Origin: Microbacteriaceae bacterium
Lineage (GTDB): Bacteria; Actinomycetota; Actinomycetes; Actinomycetales; Microbacteriaceae
DNA: 12,521 bases
Reading direction: 5' to 3'
Assembly: GCA_947454285.1 (NCBI GenBank)
Contig: CANGJO010000022.1
Coordinates: 1 to 12,521 of the forward strand
This document shows positions 7,151-12,521 of the stretch, piece after piece (position 1 is the first letter of the stretch; each line of letters begins with the position of its first letter). Below the pieces are notes generated by a model. The model was given only the letters and a program-made list of their open reading frames with translations, did no database searches and had not been told where the DNA came from. The position numbers and the translations under genes were made by a program.

Positions 7151-7512
7151 GCGCGGGCCTTCTTCTTGGAGATATTGAAGGCCAGCGCGTAGGCAGCCAA
7201 ACCAAGAGCGCTAATTACAACCGTGGCCAGTGCTGCCCAGATACCAAGCACCTGCATGTACAGAACAGTGAACGACGCGAACGCACTCATGGTTGTGAAA
7301 CCACCGGTGAAGCCAACTTTCCAAAAGGTGTTGAAATCATCGGTGTTATTTTTTGGATTTCCGTTAAACCAACCAAGCAACGCGGCACCAAGTAGGTTCA
7401 CCAAAATAATTGACGGAACATCACCAAGAGTCAGTGAAAGAGTGAAACGCGCAGCAGTGCCAAGTGCACCACCCAGAAAAGTTAGGCGAATGATTCTGGC
7501 GGTTGACAACAT
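7147..7512 (-). CDS. crcB: CrcB/Fluc fluoride channel subunit, first of a pair
   Basis: This 121-residue, four-helix membrane protein is the partner of the downstream CrcB. It carries GGALGTAARFTL (Arg22), the pore asparagine in LVNLLGAAL (Asn39) and the break motif GFTGGFTTMSAFA (67-79). Position 75, normally the first phenylalanine of the Phe box, is methionine here, while Phe78 is kept; the partner has Phe at both places. The C-terminus ends in the basic stretch SKKKAR, which by the positive-inside rule would favour a cytoplasmic C-terminus. The start lies three bases after the stop of the KimA-like importer gene, so it is probably read from the same mRNA. No fluoride riboswitch is visible in front of it, and there is no room for one outside coding sequence. 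Confidence 0.92.
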   Translation of the reverse strand: MLSTARIIRLTFLGGALGTAARFTLSLTLGDVPSIILVNLLGAALLGWFNGNPKNNTDDFNTFWKVGFTGGFTTMSAFASFTVLYMQVLGIWAALATVVISALGLAAYALAFNISKKKARA

Positions 7513-7515
7513 TGG

Positions 7516-9612
7516 TTATTCGCCATCGATGCGCTTTGCGCGCACCTTGGCAACTTCGTTCGCACTGCCACGGTGACGTCGAGGTGCAGGACGCACAGCA
7601 TCACCTCGACGAGCATCACCAGGCAACGGACGACGGCTGAAGATGTCTTTGTACTCAGCTGATTCAAATCGCCAAGGGACAAGAGTAACCATGACACCGC
7701 GAAGGTACATCAACTGCTTACGAATGCGAGAGGCGCGGTGGTTGTGGAAGATGTGCTCCCACCAGTGACCAACAACGTACTTTGGTAGGTAAACAGAAAT
7801 GCGCTCGTTGTCGTTTGCAGCACGGTGAGCTGCAAGGAACTCAATCAACGGAGCAGAGAAGTCGCGGTATGGCGATTCAATAATGCGAAGCGGTAGGCCA
7901 AGTTCCTTTTCGTACTTTTTCCACTGCTTGGCGAACTTCTCGGCCTCTTCTGGTTCAACCGCGATGTGTACTGCTTCTAGGTGCGTGTGACGTGAAGAAA
8001 GTGCGTAGTCCAAGGCCTTTAGCTGCGGCTTGTTCAACTTATTCATTAAGACAACCGCGTAGTCTCCCTTTGAACCAAACTTGGTCTTCGAGTCCATTTG
8101 GATCTCATTTTCAATTTGGGCGTAGTAGCGGTGGGTGTAGAACATCACAGCAAACAGGATTGGCATGATGATGAAAACCATCCAGGCGCCGTGCGTGAAT
8201 TTGGTCACAGTCACGATGATCAGAACCGATGCGGTCATCAGCGCACCAAGGCCATTAATCAAAATTCCAGAAACACCTTCTTTGCGATGAGCGGTGTTCT
8301 GCTCATCGGTGTTGCTCTTTTTAGGCTTCATTAAGCGGCCCCAGTGCTTGAGCATGCCGATTTGGCCAACGGTGAACGAAGTAAATACACCAAGAACGTA
8401 GAGCTGGATCAGCCCAGTCACAGAGGCCTGGAAGCCCAGGATCATCACCAATGCGGCAAGCATTAGTGAAAGCATTCCGTTTGAGTAAACCAAACGGTCA
8501 CCGCGAGTCATTAGAGCCTTTGGTGCGAACTTGTCTTTTGCAAGCACCGACGAGAGTAGCGGGAAGCCATTGAATGCGGTGTTTGCTGCGAGCAACAAAA
8601 TTGCAGCTGTGGCAGCTTGAAGAAGATAAAACAGCACAGATCCCTGGCCAAATACTGCGGAACCAATCTGAGCCATTACTGAAAGCTGAGGAGAAGTTGC
8701 GCAATCCTTCCAATCAGGAAGTTGCTCACAAGGGAATTCTGCGTAATGCACGTTTGAGATTAGAGCAAGAGAGGTGACACCAATCAGCATTGTGATTGCA
8801 ACCACACCCATCATCACCAAGGTGATTTGAGCGTTTTTGATTTTTGGCTTACGGAACGCCTGCACGCCATTGGCAATCGCCTCAACACCGGTTAGAGCCG
8901 CCGAACCCGATGCGAAAGCGCGCAGCAAAAGAAGTATGAACGCTGCCATAGATGTTTGCGCAACAGTGTCATGGATTTCAACCGTGTATTGCGCAGAGGG
9001 CGCAGCCAAAGTTTCACCACTCAAAAGTTTAAAGACTCCGGTACCAATCATTAAGAAAACGGTTCCGATGAAAATGTAAGTTGGTGTTGCGAAGGCAAAG
9101 CCAGACTCGCGAACCCCACGAAGGTTGATCACGGTCAAAAGCAAAATGAAACCCACCGCGATTTCGACGCGGTATGGGTCAAGGTTTGGAAACGCAGAAA
9201 TTAAGTTATCTGTTCCGGCAGCGATTGATACTGCAACAGTCATCACATAGTCAAGCAATAGGGCAGAGGCCACGACCAGTGCTGGCTTTTTACCAAGGTT
9301 CTTCATTGCAACCTCGTAGTCACCACCACCCGATGGGTACGCCTTAATGACTTTGCGGTAACTAAGAATGATGACGGTGAGCAACAACACAACCACGGTT
9401 GCAATGCCCGGTGCGAAAGCTAAAAACGAAACACCACCCAAAGTCAGAATCATCAAAAGTTCCTGAGGACCATACGCCACCGATGAAAGTGGGTCACTCG
9501 AGAAGATTGGAAGGGCGATTGCTTTAGGAAGAAGTTGGCCCTCAAGGTTGTCTGTTGAAAGACGCTTACCCAGGAACCAACGTTTTGGCTGAATTTCATT
9601 CACGAGGAGCAA
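7516..9612 (-). CDS. kimA: KimA-type APC-superfamily potassium importer
   Basis: This protein of about 698 residues is a membrane importer with around 12 helices and a cytoplasmic C-terminal domain resembling the USP-like domain of KimA, the high-affinity proton/potassium symporter of Bacillus subtilis. Conserved stretches include SSDPLSSVAYGPQE, AYPSGGGDYEVA, LLLDYVMTVAVSIAAGTD and AALTGVEAIANG. Asp40, Tyr47, Asp121, Tyr122 and Thr125 align, all with a constant +4 offset, with residues 36, 43, 117, 118 and 121, which I recall as KimA potassium-site residues. A basic tail of about 50 residues extends past the KimA end. The start is uncertain: TTG at 9612 has AGGAG five bases upstream, while GTG at 9603 fits KimA's N-terminal length slightly better. 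The frame is open to 9753, inside the exporter gene. Amino-acid transport is a less likely alternative. Confidence 0.85.
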   Translation of the reverse strand: MLLVNEIQPKRWFLGKRLSTDNLEGQLLPKAIALPIFSSDPLSSVAYGPQELLMILTLGGVSFLAFAPGIATVVVLLLTVIILSYRKVIKAYPSGGGDYEVAMKNLGKKPALVVASALLLDYVMTVAVSIAAGTDNLISAFPNLDPYRVEIAVGFILLLTVINLRGVRESGFAFATPTYIFIGTVFLMIGTGVFKLLSGETLAAPSAQYTVEIHDTVAQTSMAAFILLLLRAFASGSAALTGVEAIANGVQAFRKPKIKNAQITLVMMGVVAITMLIGVTSLALISNVHYAEFPCEQLPDWKDCATSPQLSVMAQIGSAVFGQGSVLFYLLQAATAAILLLAANTAFNGFPLLSSVLAKDKFAPKALMTRGDRLVYSNGMLSLMLAALVMILGFQASVTGLIQLYVLGVFTSFTVGQIGMLKHWGRLMKPKKSNTDEQNTAHRKEGVSGILINGLGALMTASVLIIVTVTKFTHGAWMVFIIMPILFAVMFYTHRYYAQIENEIQMDSKTKFGSKGDYAVVLMNKLNKPQLKALDYALSSRHTHLEAVHIAVEPEEAEKFAKQWKKYEKELGLPLRIIESPYRDFSAPLIEFLAAHRAANDNERISVYLPKYVVGHWWEHIFHNHRASRIRKQLMYLRGVMVTLVPWRFESAEYKDIFSRRPLPGDARRGDAVRPAPRRHRGSANEVAKVRAKRIDGE

Positions 9613-9622
9613 CTTTACTCCT
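9605..9622 (-). promoter_or_regulatory. Hairpin masking the ribosome binding site of the KimA-like gene
   Basis: On the minus strand the Shine-Dalgarno AGGAG (9618-9622) can pair perfectly with CTCCT (9605-9609), which is codons 2 and 3 of the importer if TTG is the start. One more U-G pair closes a six-base loop that holds part of the start region. This would hide the ribosome binding site and could limit or regulate translation. The complementarity is seen directly; the folding in vivo is inferred. Confidence 0.4.
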
Positions 9623-9626
9623 AATA

Positions 9627-9661
9627 GATAAGGCCCCGCACGGTGGGTGCGAGGCCTTATC
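9627..9661 (-). terminator. Strong hairpin between the DHA2 exporter and the KimA-like gene (terminator or attenuator)
   Basis: A 15-bp stem (9627-9641 with 9647-9661) and five-base loop form in minus-strand RNA, with all pairs Watson-Crick except one G-U. The core is GC-rich and the outer arm is AUAAGG/CCUUAU, followed by the moderately U-rich UAUU. It begins 18 bases after the stop of the exporter gene, as expected for an intrinsic terminator, but ends only four bases before the AGGAG of the next gene. The plus strand has no T-tract after it and no gene leading into it. Confidence 0.65.
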
Positions 9662-9679
9662 GGTGTTGAATCTAGGGGT

Positions 9680-11341
9680 TTAGGCGGCCGCCTTGTCCTT
9701 AGCCGCCTTCTTTTCGCGCTTAGTCTTGCCGCCCAGGTTGATGGTTGAGGCAAGTCCCAAAAGCAAGAAGATTGCTGCTGCCCAACCGGTGGCCTTCATG
9801 CCATCGGTGAAGCCATCGGCAGCTGCCACGGTGACCTCTTCGGCCACTGCCTGAGGCATGCCCTGTGAGGTTAGGAACTGTGGAATCGCAGGAATTGCTG
9901 CACCAGCTGAATCAGATACCGGTTTGGCAATCTGCTCGGCAAGCACCTGACGAGTTGGCTCATCAAGCACTGAAAGTGACTTTAGGTCAACAATGCGGGT
10001 CTCGATAGAAGCCTGAGTTGCGGTGAACAGCACGGTTCCCAAAACAGCGATACCAAGTGCCGAACCAATCTGACGAACGGTTGACTGTGAACCAGAAGCC
10101 TGGCCCGCCTTGGTCATTGGCACGTCTGTCATGATCACGCCGGTTAGCTGTGCGGTTGCAAGTCCAACACCAACACCGTAAACGGCAAGGAATGGAGCAA
10201 TTGCTTGCCAGCCGCCCTCAGTGCTAGCGATGAATGCGATTCCGGCAACTGCAATAAGTTCAAGAGCAACACCGATGCGCACTGCGTTAACCGGTGAAAG
10301 CTTTCCGCTCAACGCACCGCCAACACCCGATGCAAGGAATGCACCACCGGCTAGCCAAAGCAAAACCATTCCAGATGAAACGGCGTTTAGGCCCTGAACG
10401 TTCTGCAACCAAAGTGGAATTGCAAATAGCAATCCGAATTCACCCATCGAAATGATTCCGGCTGCGATTGAACCGTTGCGGAATGAACCAATGTGGAAAA
10501 GATCTAGATCAAGAATTACTGACTTGTTGTCGGCAGAACGCTTGCGCTCCCAAAGAACGAACAACAAGGTAGCGATTGCAAAGATTGCCAGCGAAACCGG
10601 AATCACAGAAATTCCTGATGCCGGCCACTTGAAGCCACCGATTGCAAACTGGTTTGCGGTGTTCACGTTCCACCAACCGTATGTGCGACCTTCGATTAGA
10701 CCGAACACCAAAGTTGAGAACATGATTACCGAAATACCGGCTCCGACGATGTCGATCTTGCCCTGGTTGAGTGTGCTCTTTGATTCGGTTGCAAAAATTA
10801 GCAAACCAATCACAATCAAGATTCCAAGTGGCACGTTGATGTTGAACGCCCAGCGCCATGAGAAGTCAGTGGCTAGCCAGCCACCAAGCACTGGACCAAC
10901 GGCAACCATTCCACCGATGGTTGAACCCCAGATTGCAAAAGCAATACCGCGTTCTTTTCCTTGGAAGGTTGCGTTTACTAGAGAAAGAGTGGTTGGAAGC
11001 ACCATTGCGCCACCGATACCCTGCACGATACGAGCCAGAATCATCGAGGCGGCATCGGTTGAGAAGCCAGCCCAAACAGATGCGGCAATGAAAATCAAAA
11101 TACCGATGATCAAGAGCAGGCGACGACCAATACGGTCACCGATGGTTCCCCACACCAAAAGTAGTGATGCAAAGACAAGCACGTAGCTTTCTTGCACCCA
11201 CTGAACTTCTGTTGAGGTTAGGTGTAGGTCGCGAATTACAGAGGGGAAAATGGTGTTGACGATCGTGCCGTCAATGATGACAAGAGAAATTGCCATCGAG
11301 ATAAAGACAAGGCCGATCCAGCGGTTTGGGGTTTTAGACAT
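9680..11341 (-). CDS. DHA2-family (EmrB/QacA type) 14-TM MFS drug exporter
   Basis: This 553-residue inner-membrane protein should be a proton-driven multidrug exporter. The DHA2 signatures are present in order: motif D1 around Asp24 (IIDGTIVNTIFP), motif A GTIGDRIGRR (65-74) in the loop after helix 2, motif B LARIVQGIGGAMVLP with Arg104 in helix 4, and the antiporter motif C GPVLGGWL (149-156) in helix 5, followed by WRWAFNINVPLG. The length, and the long polar loop of about 70 residues before the last helix (near 455-525), suit the 14-helix group. The tail is lysine/alanine-rich. The 33-bp gap to the upstream EamA gene may hold a promoter, since TAATCT stands seven bases before the ATG, but no good -35 is seen. 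Substrate is unknown, and no TetR or MarR regulator is adjacent. Confidence 0.92.
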   Translation of the reverse strand: MSKTPNRWIGLVFISMAISLVIIDGTIVNTIFPSVIRDLHLTSTEVQWVQESYVLVFASLLLVWGTIGDRIGRRLLLIIGILIFIAASVWAGFSTDAASMILARIVQGIGGAMVLPTTLSLVNATFQGKERGIAFAIWGSTIGGMVAVGPVLGGWLATDFSWRWAFNINVPLGILIVIGLLIFATESKSTLNQGKIDIVGAGISVIMFSTLVFGLIEGRTYGWWNVNTANQFAIGGFKWPASGISVIPVSLAIFAIATLLFVLWERKRSADNKSVILDLDLFHIGSFRNGSIAAGIISMGEFGLLFAIPLWLQNVQGLNAVSSGMVLLWLAGGAFLASGVGGALSGKLSPVNAVRIGVALELIAVAGIAFIASTEGGWQAIAPFLAVYGVGVGLATAQLTGVIMTDVPMTKAGQASGSQSTVRQIGSALGIAVLGTVLFTATQASIETRIVDLKSLSVLDEPTRQVLAEQIAKPVSDSAGAAIPAIPQFLTSQGMPQAVAEEVTVAAADGFTDGMKATGWAAAIFLLLGLASTINLGGKTKREKKAAKDKAAA

Positions 11342-11374
11342 AGCCCCAAGATTACCGCTTAGGTACTCAACTAA

Positions 11375-12244
11375 TTACGCAAGAGCAAGAAGCAAGCTGG
11401 CAGTTAGCGTCAGCGCGATGCCGATTTTTTGGGTCGTAGCCACATGCTCTTTGAGCACCAAGCGAGCCAACAAAATTGTGCCCAATGGATACAGGGCAGT
11501 AAGCACACCAACCACGGTAAGCGAACCAGAGCGCGATGCAAGAGTGAAGAAAATGTTCGCTCCGGCATCTAGCGAACCGGCAGCCACGATGGTCAGTAGG
11601 ACTCGCGAGGTTATGGGTGTTCTCGCATCGCCAGCGCTGGAGTTCCTGTTTCGCAAAGCGGTAATCAACACCATGGCCCCAAGCAGCAGGGCGGCGGAGG
11701 TGCGCATCACAATGATGGGTGCAATTCCAGAATCGTGCGGAGAACGGGCCAGGCTGCTGACCGCGATGCCGATTCCAATTCCGGCGCCAATGGCCAGCAC
11801 GATGGCACGTGGTTTTGGCAAGGTCACGTTCTCACCAGGTACGAAGCCAACCAAGACCACCGCTACCAGCGCGAGTGCGATTGCCACCCAGCCCAGCACG
11901 CTGAAGCTTTCACCCAAGAGGCTAACGCCGATGATTGCCGGCACGATAGCCGAGACCAGTGCTCCCAGCGGCGAAATGATTGAGATTGGCCCAAGCGCCA
12001 GCGATGCATAAAGGCACAGCAAGGCAACCACTGAACTGAGCCCACCCATCAGGCCCCAGAAGAATGCCTCGCCAGAAAATGTGCCGCCCATGAATGGCAA
12101 CAGCACGGTCAAAACAATTAACCCCGATAGTGACGCGAGAGCAGTTACTTCAACTACGCGAATCTTGCGCGATGCGATGGCCGCAAAAAAATCTGCGGCG
12201 CCATAGGTGACCGCGGTCAGCAGTCCAAGGATTGCGGTGAGCAT
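11375..12244 (-). CDS. EamA/DMT-family transporter (10 TM)
   Basis: This 289-residue protein is almost entirely hydrophobic and shows the duplicated five-helix EamA architecture of the drug/metabolite transporter superfamily. The first repeat ends with GPISIISPLGALVSAIVPAI followed by GESFSVLGWVAIAL; the second repeats the pattern with VVGVLTALYPLGTILLA and LKEHVATTQKIGIAL. In both repeats an acidic residue (Glu112 and Glu266) precedes the last helix, as is usual. A short hydrophilic loop around 198-212 separates helices in the second half. The ATG follows the alcohol dehydrogenase gene by three bases, which read as an extra in-frame TAA (TAATAAATG), so the two are likely co-transcribed. Members export amino acids, nucleosides or other metabolites; nothing here identifies the substrate. 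Confidence 0.88.
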   Translation of the reverse strand: MLTAILGLLTAVTYGAADFFAAIASRKIRVVEVTALASLSGLIVLTVLLPFMGGTFSGEAFFWGLMGGLSSVVALLCLYASLALGPISIISPLGALVSAIVPAIIGVSLLGESFSVLGWVAIALALVAVVLVGFVPGENVTLPKPRAIVLAIGAGIGIGIAVSSLARSPHDSGIAPIIVMRTSAALLLGAMVLITALRNRNSSAGDARTPITSRVLLTIVAAGSLDAGANIFFTLASRSGSLTVVGVLTALYPLGTILLARLVLKEHVATTQKIGIALTLTASLLLALA

Positions 12245-12247
12245 TTA

Positions 12248-12521
12248 TTAAATTGTGTTGGCGTCGATCACAAAACGGTAGCGAACATCGGCATCAACCA
12301 CGCGGTTCCAAGCTGCATCAACATTAGAAGCGTTGGTGGCGTCAACCAGTTCAATGCTTGCTGCAATATTGTGTGCCGCTGCAAAGTCCAGCATCTCTTG
12401 CACCTGAACCTGGCCACCAACCTGTGAGCCACTGATTGAGCGACGGTTATTAGTAACGCTGAAAACACTGAAGCTCTGACTGTCTACCGGAAGGCCAACA
12501 AAAACCAGTGAACCATCAAGC
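12248..12521 (-). CDS. Zinc-type alcohol dehydrogenase, YahK/AdhA-like, C-terminal part only
   Basis: Only the last 90 codons are in the window; the start lies past base 12521. The visible part begins LDGSLVFVGLP, in the Rossmann domain, continues with RRSISGSQVGGQVQVQEML, and ends DVRYRFVIDANTI. This pattern (LDG..., RR.I.GS..GG..E.QEMLDF, then D.....R.VY/RFVID) is the C-terminal half of the cinnamyl-alcohol-dehydrogenase-like NADP-dependent aldehyde reductases such as E. coli YahK. Such enzymes reversibly reduce aldehydes to alcohols in the cytoplasm with NADP(H) and bound zinc. The zinc ligands lie in the missing part and cannot be checked. It is the upstream gene of a tight pair with the EamA transporter. 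Confidence 0.88.
   Translation of the reverse strand, partial: LDGSLVFVGLPVDSQSFSVFSVTNNRRSISGSQVGGQVQVQEMLDFAAAHNIAASIELVDATNASNVDAAWNRVVDADVRYRFVIDANTI

Noticed and set aside
7513..7560. Possible fluoride riboswitch before crcB (GATGGCG seen on the minus strand)
   Set aside because: The bases are inside the importer's coding end and lack the paired elements and spacing of the crcB RNA motif.
9613..9679. c-di-AMP (ydaO) riboswitch before the KimA-like gene
   Set aside because: The 67-base gap is too short for this large riboswitch and its conserved blocks are not seen; the space is filled by a simple stem.
9683..9692. Perfect 10-bp palindrome GGCGGCCGCC
   Set aside because: It encodes the Ala-Ala tail of the exporter, occurs once, and is explained by GC-rich alanine codons.
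9613..9753. 47-residue N-terminal extension of the KimA-like protein
   Set aside because: It would overlap the exporter's 3' end and run through the 15-bp hairpin; the Arg/Pro-rich translation has no KimA counterpart.
10452..11186. 244-codon open frame on the plus strand
   Set aside because: It lies wholly antisense to the DHA2 exporter, whose motifs are complete; its translation has no recognisable domain and it reflects codon bias on the other strand.
11250..12011. 253-codon open frame on the plus strand
   Set aside because: Antisense to the starts and bodies of the exporter and EamA genes; low-complexity Ser/Ala/Thr/Pro translation and no plausible gene context.

Overview
The window looks like chromosomal DNA of an actinobacterium with intermediate GC, close to 50% by eye. 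Support comes from a DUF3073 protein (an actinobacteria-restricted family), very short intergenic gaps, frequent stop/start overlaps and GTG/TTG starts. The compact layout would fit a small-genome freshwater Microbacteriaceae (Rhodoluna/Aquiluna type), but the lineage is inference. I see no rRNA, tRNA, insertion sequence, integrase or CRISPR array, and every stretch is either coding or a short intergenic region.

Region 1 (1-6086) is a divergent catabolic locus. Leftward from a 153-bp control region run a fused alpha-beta E1 subunit of a 2-oxoacid dehydrogenase and, overlapping by one base, its E2 acyltransferase, which is cut by the window edge. Rightward run a VOC-superfamily metalloprotein, a GntR/FCD repressor-type regulator overlapping the VOC gene by 28 bp, and a GabD-like succinate-semialdehyde dehydrogenase 7 bp further on. 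The control region holds two identical 15-bp direct repeats 62 bp apart that resemble FCD-regulator operators. The simplest reading is a self-regulated pathway that turns an unidentified carbon source into a 2-oxoacid (to acyl-CoA by E1/E2) and an aldehyde (to an acid by the dehydrogenase). The substrate cannot be read from the sequence.

Region 2 (6097-7512, minus strand) ends convergently against region 1. In transcription order it has two overlapping crcB/Fluc fluoride-channel genes, a DUF3073 gene with an acidic tail, and a GNAT acetyltransferase overlapping it.

Region 3 (7516-9661, minus) is a KimA-type potassium importer, three bases upstream of the crcB pair and probably co-transcribed with it. 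It is preceded by a strong 15-bp hairpin (terminator or attenuator), and its ribosome binding site lies in a second small hairpin.

Region 4 (9680-12521, minus) holds a 14-TM DHA2 drug exporter, an EamA/DMT 10-TM transporter, and the C-terminal end of a zinc-type alcohol dehydrogenase that runs off the window. The alcohol dehydrogenase and EamA genes are three bases apart; the exporter follows after 33 bp.

The most interesting points are the divergent fused-E1/VOC/FCD/aldehyde dehydrogenase locus with its paired putative operators, the double RNA-structure arrangement in front of the potassium importer, and the unequal phenylalanine box in the two fluoride-channel subunits.
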